From: Desulfopila sp. IMCC35008
GTDB lineage: Bacteria > Desulfobacterota > Desulfobulbia > Desulfobulbales > Desulfocapsaceae
Reading direction: 5' to 3'
DNA: 64,000 nt
Assembly (NCBI RefSeq): GCF_010646885.2
Contig: NZ_CP050700.1
Location: 1,309,501 to 1,373,500, forward strand
The position numbers and the translations under genes are program-made. Every line of letters begins with the position of its first letter. Position 1 is the first letter of the stretch. Positions 27,383-35,771 of this stretch are shown in pieces. The notes beneath the pieces are model-generated. The model was not told where the DNA came from. It made no database searches and saw only the letters and a list, made by a program, of their open reading frames with translations.

Positions 27383-28702
27383 CTAACCAGGAAATATAAA
27401 GACTGTGAGACAATAGCCGATTACCGTTGCGGTGCCAACACCGATAAAGCCGGGCAGCATAAAACTATGGTTGAGAACGTACTTGCCGATCGCTGTTGTT
27501 CCGGACCTATCAAAACTGATGGCCGCAAGGTCGCTGGGATAAAATGGAAAGAAAAAATAGGCATAGCAGGACGGCAGTACACCAAGAAGTACGTCGTGGT
27601 CAATCCCCAGTGAGAAGCCCAGAGGCATCATTATAGTGAGCACAGCTGCCTGGCTTTTAAGGAATATTGAAACGAAAAACATGGCAATTGCAAACGTCCA
27701 TGGATAAACATTCACCATCCCGCTCACCAGCCCCACTAGATATTCTTTGTGATATCCGATAATGGTATCACTGAGCCATGCGATACCGAAAATTGTGATA
27801 ACGGCAGTCATTCCGGCGATAAAAACACTTGAGTGGCTGATGTCTTTGGGCTTGATGTTTGTGCAGAGAAGAATGATGGCCCCTACAGAGAGCATCATAA
27901 ACTGAATGGCAACGGACATGCCGACACCTTCAGGCAGAAGTTTTTTCGATAAGAGGGCAAGGATTATAACACTCAAAATACCAAGAAGAAAAACCAGCAG
28001 GCCCCGAGCTGCCGTGTTTTTTATCTCCGTTGTCTCGCCCATTTCATGACCGCCTGATGCTTCCAGCCTGAACTCAGGATCTTCCATTCTTTTGAGGTAT
28101 ATCTGGTCCTTGTCAAGGTCTTTTCCCCGTTTGAGGCTGAAGGTTGCTGCTGCCATTACGCCGATGAACGTGGCTGGAATTGTGATTTAAAGTATGTCAA
28201 TCAGTCCGATATCCAACTGATTATCAGCCGCTGTTGCCAAAACCACAGCTGCAGCGGCAGCTATTGGGCTGCCTGTGATACCCATCTGACTCGCTATTGT
28301 TGATACCGCGAGGGGGCGTTCCGGGCGAATTCCTTTCTTGTATGCTACGTCATATATGACTGGCAGGAGTGGATAAACGGAGTGTCCTGTCCCAACAAGG
28401 ACCGTAAGTGAATATGTACATATCGGACCCAGATATACGATCATGTTAGGATATCGCCGTAAGAACCGCTCAGCATGCCTGACTAAAAGGTCGAGTCCTC
28501 CCGTGGCTTCAAGAGTTGCTGATGCGGCAACGACAGCCAGTATAATCAACATCACACTGACTGGCGGAGTACCCGGGGCAATTCCGAAAACAAATACAAG
28601 GACAGAGACACCTAGGCCACCTAGTAGTCCAAAAGCAACTCCGCCGTATCTGATACCGATAAATATTACCACCAGTAGTAATAGAAGGTGTACCCAAAAC
28701 AT
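27383..28702 (-). pseudogene. Anaerobic C4-dicarboxylate transporter (Dcu family) interrupted by one stop codon
   Basis: Two frames that together give the full ~440-residue Dcu transporter lie in the same phase, separated only by TAA at 28187-28189 (minus strand). The first 171 residues (MFWVHLLLLLVVIFIGIRYG, VGTGHSVYPLLPVIYDVAYK, IASQMGITGSPIAAAAAVVL) end at GLIDIL. After the stop the same frame continues ITIPATFIGVMAAATFSLKR and runs to the natural end, including SCYAYFFFPFYPSDLAAISF. DcuA/DcuB exchange fumarate, malate or aspartate for succinate in anaerobes. No other defect was seen, so the change is recent, or is a sequencing error. Without readthrough the product would lack its second half. 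Confidence 0.8.
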
Positions 28703-29126
28703 AGGCTTGTTCCCTTATAGAAGCAGTGAGAAATTGTTAGTACGGATGGTATCCGAACGCTTATCAACGATATCTGGCAGCCGTTCATCTCTGCCTGGAT
28801 CAAGGCGTCTTGAACGACAATTCTGGAACGGCATGTGGCACTAAAACTACCACTCCTGATTCTATATGCAAGCTTCATATGTTGCAGATTGAGGAATAAA
28901 TTCAATAGTCTACCGCTGTGTGGTGTATATATTTTTTTCAGTCAAGAAGAGTGGTTGTATACATAAGAATCAATTGAGCCGGTCGTGCACGATGCTCACA
29001 CCTGGTAAGCGTTAAAATAGTTCAATAGATCAAGGGTATAATAGTGCAATTGATAACGGCATACAGTTTGCTGGACTTCTCGTATCTTTCGTAAGCTTTT
29101 TTTTCTAAAAGCAAATGGAGAAGATT
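28703..29126. other. Intergenic region between the dcu pseudogene and the PepSY-type gene
   Basis: Divergent promoter space, AT-rich at 28890-29120. No gene or conserved RNA was recognised. Confidence 0.4.
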
Positions 29127-29162
29127 ATGGAAACTGTCACTAACAAATGAGTTTATAAATGG

Positions 29163-29648
29163 ATGAGATTTTTACATCGCGACATTGGTTTTTTCGTCAT
29201 CGGATTGACAGTGATCTACGGTATTAGCGGTATTGTGCTGACTTACAGGGATACGGGGTTTCTTAAAAGCGAATCATACGTACAAAAATACGTTGAACCT
29301 GGCCTTACGTTCGATCAGCTTGGCAAAGCTCTGCATCTAAGAGGCATTACTCTTGTTGATCAGGATGACAAAGTCATCAGTTTTTTGAAAGGGTCTTATA
29401 ACAAGGAAACCGGTCTCGCGACATATGTGAATGAGGAAATACCAGTGCTCCTGAGAGCTCTCAACACCCTGCATATTGCTTCCAGTAAAGACGCACGCAG
29501 TCTGTTTAATGTAGTCTTTGCAGGAATGTTGCTCTTTCTAGCCATATCGTCGTTTTGGATGTACAGGCCGGGAACCCGGCTGTTTAAACGGGGACTTGTC
29601 ACAGCTCTGGCAGGAATGGTTTTATCGATTCTGCTTGTCGCAATGTAG
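29163..29648 (+). CDS. PepSY-associated membrane protein, start region interrupted by a TGA
   Basis: 161 residues from ATG 29163: three membrane spans (GFFVIGLTVIYGISGIVLTY near 9-28; NVVFAGMLLFLAISSFWMY and a C-terminal span near 140-160) around a soluble loop. This matches the small PepSY-TM type (RFLHRDIGFF start) often linked to membrane iron reduction or sensing. Upstream, a good ribosome binding site and ATG at 29127 read METVTNK and then TGA (29148-29150), after which the same frame runs through VYKWMRFLHRD. In the family a short basic lead with Trp before this Lys-Trp is usual, so the TGA may replace TGG. Translation from 29163 is possible but has no obvious site of its own. Confidence 0.6.
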   Translation: MRFLHRDIGFFVIGLTVIYGISGIVLTYRDTGFLKSESYVQKYVEPGLTFDQLGKALHLRGITLVDQDDKVISFLKGSYNKETGLATYVNEEIPVLLRALNTLHIASSKDARSLFNVVFAGMLLFLAISSFWMYRPGTRLFKRGLVTALAGMVLSILLVAM

Positions 29649-29818
29649 AGACAAGCGGTCGCCTTATATAGCGGCATGTGGTCCAATTCGAGAGTGAAAG
29701 AGGTTACTATTGTGTGAGTCTCTTCTGATTATCCCTTAGAGTTGAGAAAATTCCTGAAGTAACAAGATACTCATGTGAAGTACGGGCTGAGAGAATCATG
29801 GAGGTGAGCTATCGTTTT

Positions 29819-31402
29819 TCATACGCGTATTCCCCGGGCCTTGATCAGACCACACACATGGTCGGAAAATCCGACTCCCGCTTCAGCGTATGCGTTGAAA
29901 ACATAATCAACGCCAGCCTTTTCAAGTTCCGGTTTCTGATCATCATATTCGCAAATAGCACCTACAATTTCATTGCTTGAGAGTATTTTAATTTTTTTCA
30001 CTGCCTTGATATTGGATGCATGCCCCATTGCGAGCAGGACCAGGTTGAACCGCTTGTCTCCAGCAAAACCCCGCCGCCAGAAGTCATCGTCACTGGCATC
30101 GCCCTGGATGACCTGCCGCCCCCGGGCCTGATGTCTTGCCACGCGCACCTCGTCGAAATCTATACCGATAACATCCTTGCCATATCGTTCGCGTAATTGA
30201 TCATATGCAGCGGTGCCGATTCGCCCGACACCGAACACGGCAACCGTTGCTTCACCGATATCTATTTCCCGGTCTTCCGGCAATCGTTCATCGGTTTCAA
30301 ACGACTTGAGAAATGGCTTGAATTTCACGTACCAAATCGGCACAAGGGGAGAAAATATTGAGAGCGCAATCATTGAGATAGACAAGGCAACCGCGATAAT
30401 CCCCAGCCACTCGCTCCCCAGCCAGCCGCTGCTGACCCCAACGGCACCGACAATGAGACCAAATTCACTGTAGTTGGCAAGCGTCATCGTTGTATAAAGC
30501 GAGGTCCTTGCACGAAGCTGCAGTCGGGTCAACAGCACATAGAACAGTGCTGCCTTCGCGAGGACCAGCAGAACGAGAAAAAAAGCGGTGGGAATCATTG
30601 GAAAAACAGGAAATTCGGACATGCCTATAGTCAGGAAAAAACCGACCAGGAAGAGGTCCTTGAAGCCGAACATCGCTTTTGCAAGCTCATCGGTTTTCGT
30701 ATGTCCGGCAAACATCACACCGAAGACAAGTGCTCCCAGGTCCGGTTTTAAACCTACAAGTTCAAACAGGTAGGCCCCGGCCAGTGGCAGGATACATGCC
30801 AGGAGCACTAACAACTCTCCATGACCGCTTCGATCCATGATAGCCACCAGCGGCTTTCTCAGAAGCGGCAGGAGGAAAAGAGCAAGCGCCCATGGAGAAG
30901 GCAACGTACCGCTTGAAAGGGTAATGAAGATTACTGCGAACAGATCCTGCATGATCAGGATGCCAATAGCAATACGGCCATGTTTGGACGTCATCTCTCC
31001 TTTTTCTTCAAGAATCTTGACAGCAAATACTGTACTGGAAAAACTGAGGGCAAAGGCGAGAATGAGATAGGTCGAGAACGAAAGACCGGTCAGATAGGGG
31101 ATTCCCAATAATCCGGCTATGAAAAGAATGAGTCCGAAGAATAAGGTGATCGTCATCATATGGAGACCGGCAGTTCCCCAAATCTGTGGTACGAGCAGCT
31201 TACTCAACCTGACCTTTAAGCCAATGCTGAAAAGCATAAGAAGAATGCCAATATCTGCCAATTGCCTGATGATTTCGGTAGATTCGATACCGAGCAAATT
31301 CAGGAAAAATCCGGCGCACAGGAATCCAACCAGCGGCGGCAGGCCTACCTGGCGTACGGCAAATCCGAACAGAAATGCAACGATGACAAAGATAGCTTCC
31401 AT
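29819..31402 (-). CDS. CPA2-family cation:proton antiporter with TrkA-N domain (Kef/YbaL-like)
   Basis: 527 residues. About 12 membrane spans fill residues 1-375, with family stretches GFLCAGFFLNLLGI, SFSSTVFAVKILEEKGEM and LDLAF-type RIAIGILIMQDLFAV. The C-terminal RCK/TrkA-N domain begins near 395 (VAVFGVGRIGTAAYDQL, a Rossmann GxGxxG) and ends near 520. Such proteins export K+ or Na+ in exchange for H+, gated by nucleotide binding. AAGGAG lies about 12 bases before the ATG. It follows the sigma-factor gene on the same strand. Confidence 0.9.
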   Translation of the reverse strand: MEAIFVIVAFLFGFAVRQVGLPPLVGFLCAGFFLNLLGIESTEIIRQLADIGILLMLFSIGLKVRLSKLLVPQIWGTAGLHMMTITLFFGLILFIAGLLGIPYLTGLSFSTYLILAFALSFSSTVFAVKILEEKGEMTSKHGRIAIGILIMQDLFAVIFITLSSGTLPSPWALALFLLPLLRKPLVAIMDRSGHGELLVLLACILPLAGAYLFELVGLKPDLGALVFGVMFAGHTKTDELAKAMFGFKDLFLVGFFLTIGMSEFPVFPMIPTAFFLVLLVLAKAALFYVLLTRLQLRARTSLYTTMTLANYSEFGLIVGAVGVSSGWLGSEWLGIIAVALSISMIALSIFSPLVPIWYVKFKPFLKSFETDERLPEDREIDIGEATVAVFGVGRIGTAAYDQLRERYGKDVIGIDFDEVRVARHQARGRQVIQGDASDDDFWRRGFAGDKRFNLVLLAMGHASNIKAVKKIKILSSNEIVGAICEYDDQKPELEKAGVDYVFNAYAEAGVGFSDHVCGLIKARGIRV

Positions 31403-31447
31403 CTGCGGTTGCTCTCCTTAAAATAAAGGTAGAAAAAAAATGCTCAT

Positions 31448-32659
31448 TCAAAGGGGGAGGGGGGCTCTGGTTTCTGCCAGCAGGGCCTTCCTGATTACCT
31501 TGAATGCTTCCTGTTCCAGCTGATAGACCCTGCCCCGTGTAAGACCATAGAGTTCGGCAATTTCGACAGCGGATTGGGGATTGTTCTCAAACGGCGGGAG
31601 GCCGTATCTTCTTTTCAGGATATTGGCACTGCGCAGCGACAGTTTGGCGTCGATCACTGCTACCAGTAATTCGTGTTGTTGCCGTGTTTCGACAATGTTT
31701 CCTGGCCCCGGATAATGAAGAGGAATGGTTGGTGCGGAAGCATGGCCCGAATCGCGGCTATCATCGAGTATCGTCGAGGCATCCGCTAAGCTTGGCCCAT
31801 AGTGGGCCAGGAGACCTGCATCATTTAGTTTCTTTGCTTTTGCATATTGCTCAACTACATTTGAGGAGATCCGGATAAGGCGACCGCTTAAGGCCTGTTG
31901 TTGAATCTCCCTTGCGACCCAGTCCGCAGCGTAGGTGGAGAATCGTACGCCACTGGACTGGTGGTAACGATAGGCGGCCTTGGCCACGCCAAAGGTGCCT
32001 ATCTGCAGCGCATCTTCGTAGGTGATTGATTGTTTATAGAGAGGATTGACCCTTCTGGCAAGTCTTCGGATAAGGCGGGTTGAAAACAGGACATAGATAT
32101 TACGCAGGCAGTTGAGGTTTTCGACAACGGAGTGAAGCTCCAGCAGAGCCGGATCATGAAAAAAATCCGTGTCGGTATTGCCGATGATCCGCTTCCAGAT
32201 CCGGGCGAGCACCAAATGACGAAGTGTCTTCGATAGTGGTAGATTCTGTGCAGCCGCCGGTGATGAAAACAGTTCTAGCGCCTGCTGCCTTTCCAGAGCT
32301 GGGTTTTCCTCTGGGGTAAAAAAAATGTGCCGGTTCTGGAACAGGTAAATATTCTGGATGACAGTGAGCGCCGCCTGTCTGAATTCTCGCGATTTGATCA
32401 GACAACGGGTAAATTTATGGCGATAGTAGAGAACTTCGTTTGCCAGTTCCTCCTCGTCTTCCCTGGAGAGAAGATTGTCCGCTATTTCCCGGTAGGGCAC
32501 CGCCACGGATTCCTCGTGGCAGTGCAGGACTTTCGCTTCCAGGGGGCCACCGAGCTGCAATCTTTTTACTCTCCGGCTAAAAGGGATGCCTGAAGGGGTT
32601 GTGTAAAGAAGATCTATGACATTGAGACCAGGAAGCTTGTACGCTTTTTGTTCTTTCAT
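31448..32659 (-). CDS. Divergent sigma-70-family RNA polymerase sigma factor
   Basis: 403 residues. Region 2 is at about 190-256 (YEDALQIGTFGVAKAAYRYH, VRFSTYAADWVAREIQQ) and region 4 at about 330-392 (LSLRSANILKRRYGL, then AVEIAELYGLTRGRVYQLEQ, the promoter-recognition helix-turn-helix). The 185-residue N-terminal part is helical and unlike the usual region 1 of RpoD; region 3 is short and replaced by a linker. This pattern suggests an alternative (group 3-like) sigma factor rather than RpoD. No anti-sigma gene is evident next to it. The ATG has no clear ribosome binding site, so the start could differ. Confidence 0.8.
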   Translation of the reverse strand: MKEQKAYKLPGLNVIDLLYTTPSGIPFSRRVKRLQLGGPLEAKVLHCHEESVAVPYREIADNLLSREDEEELANEVLYYRHKFTRCLIKSREFRQAALTVIQNIYLFQNRHIFFTPEENPALERQQALELFSSPAAAQNLPLSKTLRHLVLARIWKRIIGNTDTDFFHDPALLELHSVVENLNCLRNIYVLFSTRLIRRLARRVNPLYKQSITYEDALQIGTFGVAKAAYRYHQSSGVRFSTYAADWVAREIQQQALSGRLIRISSNVVEQYAKAKKLNDAGLLAHYGPSLADASTILDDSRDSGHASAPTIPLHYPGPGNIVETRQQHELLVAVIDAKLSLRSANILKRRYGLPPFENNPQSAVEIAELYGLTRGRVYQLEQEAFKVIRKALLAETRAPLPL

Positions 32660-32834
32660 ATAGATGAAATATGGGAATTCTGTTCATGATGAAACTTCTG
32701 CATCAACTTTTTTAGTTGATTGTATATGTTATCGACAGAGAAACCAAAATAAAATAGTGACAAGAAAGAAGTTCGTGTGTATTGCATGGTTTTATCGCGC
32801 ATAATATTGAGCCAGCCCCGGAGTTTGAAGTTCG

Positions 32835-33404
32835 GTGACACAATCCGTTACAAAAGAAATTGCCGCTATTGGCCCTGTCCGCTTTGAAAAAAGCAGGCGG
32901 GCCACACGAATGAATATATCCATTCGCCCTTTCAAGGGGATACGTGTGGCTGTCCCACCACTGTTTTCAATGACGGACGCGGAGCAGTTTGTTCTTGAGA
33001 AAGCCGATTGGATCAGACAGAAAATTCATGACCTGCAGGAAGTTGAGGCTGAGCTGGAAAAGGCCGCAAGCCGGGCCGTGAAGGTTGATGAAGGCGCAGC
33101 CGAGCAGTTGCTCTCAACACGACTCGCCGAGCTGGCTGCTATTCACGGATTTTCTTATAACAAGGTGACGTTTCGTAACCAGAAAACACGGTGGGGGAGT
33201 TGTTCGGGCAGAGACAATATAAGTCTCAACAGGCAGCTTATCCTGCTGCCGGATTCACTGATTGAGTATGTATTGCTTCATGAGCTGCTCCACACCCGGA
33301 TAAAAAACCACTCCCCCAGCTTTTGGACAGCACTTGAAAACATTCTTCCCGGGGCCTCCCGACGGGCTGCGGAATTGAAACGATACAGGATTGCACCCAT
33401 ATGA
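32835..33404 (+). CDS. YgjP-type M48-like metallopeptidase domain protein
   Basis: 189 residues of the YgjP/DUF45 family. The zinc site HELLH (in LLHELLHTRIKNHSPSFW) and the preceding QKTRWGSCSGRDNISLNRQL are diagnostic. Function is unproven; it resembles SprT-type proteases. GTG 32835 is used, with GGAG about 12 bases upstream; an internal ATG (MNISIRPFKG) is possible. Its stop overlaps the start of the next gene by four bases (ATGA), so the two are translationally coupled. Confidence 0.85.
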   Translation: MTQSVTKEIAAIGPVRFEKSRRATRMNISIRPFKGIRVAVPPLFSMTDAEQFVLEKADWIRQKIHDLQEVEAELEKAASRAVKVDEGAAEQLLSTRLAELAAIHGFSYNKVTFRNQKTRWGSCSGRDNISLNRQLILLPDSLIEYVLLHELLHTRIKNHSPSFWTALENILPGASRRAAELKRYRIAPI

Positions 33405-34651
33405 AAGATGAAAGTGGACAAGTGATTGTTATTGGCGGCGGTGCTGCAGGACTTATGGCGGCCGGAACAGCCGCAGCTTCGGGTCGTAAGGTGCTTTTGC
33501 TGGAAAAAATGGAGACTCCGGCCAGAAAGATCCGCATCACCGGGAAAGGGAGGTGTAACCTCTCGAACAGTGCAGAACTTGTTGAGTTTATGTCCCACTT
33601 CGGAAAGTCCGGTAAATTCCTGCGCCAGTCCTTTCAGCAGTTCTTTTCAGGAGAACTCGTTGATTTTTTTCAGTCTCGCGGGCTCCCTGTCCAGCATGAG
33701 AGAGGGGGGCGTATATTCCCTGCGGCTAATGATGCCCCGGCGGTGGCACGGGTACTTATTGATTGGGCGAAAGATTGTGGTGTCGAATTTCACACAGGTG
33801 AAAGGGTTTCCCGGTTATTGATTCATGATTCTGAAATTCGTGGAGTGGTTGCAGGGGGACGCGAATATTCTGCCCGGCAGGTGATTCTCGCCACGGGCGG
33901 CAGAAGCTATCCGCGGACCGGTTCAACAGGAGACGGATATCGTCTTGCTGAACAGTGCGGGCATACAGTTATTGCTCCAAGGCCAGCCCTCGTGTCACTC
34001 AAGACGGCAAAAGAGCAGGTTCGGGGGCTGGCCAAGCTGAACCTGAGGAATATTTCGGCCAGACTCTATATTAATGGGAGTCGTAAAGCCCAGGCTTTTG
34101 GTGAGCTGACATTTTCCGGAACCGGTATCGGCGGACCTATAATCCTGACACTCAGTACTCTTGCGGTGGATGCGATACGGGAGAAACAGCGTGTTGCGGT
34201 TCATTTGGATTTGAAACCAGCTCTTGATGATCGAAAACTTGATGCGCGGCTGTTGCGGGATCTCGAATCACGAGCAAAAGAGCCGATGGAGAGTGTGCTG
34301 AGGGGATTGTTGCCCCAGAAAATGGTTCCCTATTGCCTGCGCGAGGTGGAAATCGCTCCCGAGCAGATTGCAGGTCAATTATCGGCTAAGCTGCGGAAGC
34401 GACTGCGCACCTGGTTGAAGGATTTACGTTTTGACATCATCGGGCACGGCTCATGGGAAGAAGCGATCGTAACTGCGGGAGGAGTAAAAACTTCTGAAGT
34501 GAACCCGAAAACTATGGAATCGAAACGTGTGAAAGGGTTATATATTGCCGGTGAACTTTTAGACATTCAGGCCGATACAGGCGGCTATAATCTGCAGGCG
34601 GCGTTCAGTACCGGCTGGGTTGCAGGGCAGGCTGCTGCCCGCGTCCTGTAA
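33401..34651 (+). CDS. HI0933/YhiN-family NAD(P)/FAD-dependent oxidoreductase
   Basis: 416 residues. The FAD-binding Rossmann motif is at the N-terminus (VIVIGGGAAGLMAAGTAAAS), with the family signature RKIRITGKGRCNLSNS and the C-terminal GELLDIQADTGGYNLQAAFS. The family includes BaiN-like and other uncharacterised flavoproteins; substrate unknown. It begins inside the stop codon of the YgjP gene and is followed 22 bases later by prephenate dehydratase, so a three-gene operon is likely. Confidence 0.9.
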   Translation: MKDESGQVIVIGGGAAGLMAAGTAAASGRKVLLLEKMETPARKIRITGKGRCNLSNSAELVEFMSHFGKSGKFLRQSFQQFFSGELVDFFQSRGLPVQHERGGRIFPAANDAPAVARVLIDWAKDCGVEFHTGERVSRLLIHDSEIRGVVAGGREYSARQVILATGGRSYPRTGSTGDGYRLAEQCGHTVIAPRPALVSLKTAKEQVRGLAKLNLRNISARLYINGSRKAQAFGELTFSGTGIGGPIILTLSTLAVDAIREKQRVAVHLDLKPALDDRKLDARLLRDLESRAKEPMESVLRGLLPQKMVPYCLREVEIAPEQIAGQLSAKLRKRLRTWLKDLRFDIIGHGSWEEAIVTAGGVKTSEVNPKTMESKRVKGLYIAGELLDIQADTGGYNLQAAFSTGWVAGQAAARVL

Positions 34652-34673
34652 TATATGTTGAAGGAAAATAATA

Positions 34674-35528
34674 ATGGAAAATAAATATAAGACAATTGCC
34701 TTTCAGGGGATGGCAGGGGCCTATTCAGATCTCGCCTGTCGGGAGGCATACCCGGAGTTGGAAACAGTGCCGTGCGTCTCTTTTGACGCGGCGTTTCGCG
34801 CCGTTCGCAACAAAGAAGCCGACCTGGCGATGATCCCTGTCGACAACACACTTGCAGGGCGTGTGGCCGACGTGCACAGGCTCATTCCCAATGGTGACCT
34901 TTTTATTATCGGTGAGCATTTTCAACTGATTCGTCACTGTCTGCTCGGTCTGCCAGGTGCCAAAATGGAAGAGTTGACCGATGTTCACAGCCATGTGCAC
35001 GCCATTCCGCAATGTAAACTGTTTATCGATAAGCATGGGTTAGACCGCCATGTGGTGGCAGATACAGCCAAGGGGGCATCGGATGTGAAAAAATGGGGGG
35101 ATGCGACCCAGGCGGCGATCGGCTCAGAGCTGGCAGCGGGGATTTATGGTCTGGAAATTCTTGAAAGAGATATCCAGGATGCAAACCACAATACTACCCG
35201 ATTTCTGGTTTTTTCTAGAAACAACGATATCCCCGAGCGGGAACGGCTGCACCGTTATATAACAAGCTTTGTCTTTGAGGTTCGGAACATCCCCGCCGCT
35301 CTTTATAAAGCACTAGGAGGGTTTGCCACCAACGGGGTGCAGATGGTGAAGTTGGAATCGTATGTGGATGAACACTTTAACGTCGCCCGCTTTTACGCTG
35401 ATGTAGAAGGCCATGTTGATGAGAGATCACTGCAGCTGGCCTTTGAGGAACTCAATTTTTTTGCCAAACGCGTTGTCCTGCTGGGTACCTATCCTGTCCA
35501 TAACTTCAGGATTCTTGGTCATTCCTGA
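34674..35528 (+). CDS. pheA: Prephenate dehydratase, monofunctional
   Basis: 284 residues. It converts prephenate to phenylpyruvate in phenylalanine synthesis in the cytoplasm. The catalytic domain spans about 5-185, with IAFQGMAGAYSDLACREAYP at the start and the active-site TRFLVFSR near 177-184. A C-terminal ACT domain (about 200-280) holds ALYKALGGFATNGVQMVKLE, the phenylalanine-binding regulatory part. There is no chorismate mutase domain, unlike the fused E. coli PheA. ATG 34674 follows GAAGGAA. Feedback inhibition by phenylalanine is inferred from the ACT domain. Confidence 0.92.
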   Translation: MENKYKTIAFQGMAGAYSDLACREAYPELETVPCVSFDAAFRAVRNKEADLAMIPVDNTLAGRVADVHRLIPNGDLFIIGEHFQLIRHCLLGLPGAKMEELTDVHSHVHAIPQCKLFIDKHGLDRHVVADTAKGASDVKKWGDATQAAIGSELAAGIYGLEILERDIQDANHNTTRFLVFSRNNDIPERERLHRYITSFVFEVRNIPAALYKALGGFATNGVQMVKLESYVDEHFNVARFYADVEGHVDERSLQLAFEELNFFAKRVVLLGTYPVHNFRILGHS

Positions 35529-35539
35529 TTCTCCAAATT

Positions 35540-35559
35540 ACAGGCATAAATATGCCTGT
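35540..35559. repeat. Perfect 9-bp inverted repeat after pheA
   Basis: ACAGGCATA (35540-35548) pairs with TATGCCTGT (35551-35559) around two bases, just after the pheA stop. It lacks a following T-tract, so it is a weak terminator candidate or mRNA end stabiliser. Confidence 0.4.
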
Positions 35560-35771
35560 CGATCAACCAGATAGTGGCAAGAACTTGCCGGTGTCCTGGT
35601 AATGTATTTTGAGTATGGCGTACTGATGACATGTGACTATCGTAAGAAGTGATGATTGAGCTGTTCTGTGGCTCGGTTTTCGCAAGAGGAGTTGGAAACG
35701 AGCTGCATAAATAGATATTACGGGGAAGAATGCCGGATACCGGTCATGCAAGCCGGAAGTGATCAATAGAA

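Noticed and set aside
29148..29150. TGA as a selenocysteine codon
   Set aside because: Position eight of a small membrane protein, no family precedent and no SECIS-like hairpin evident; TGG to TGA change is simpler.
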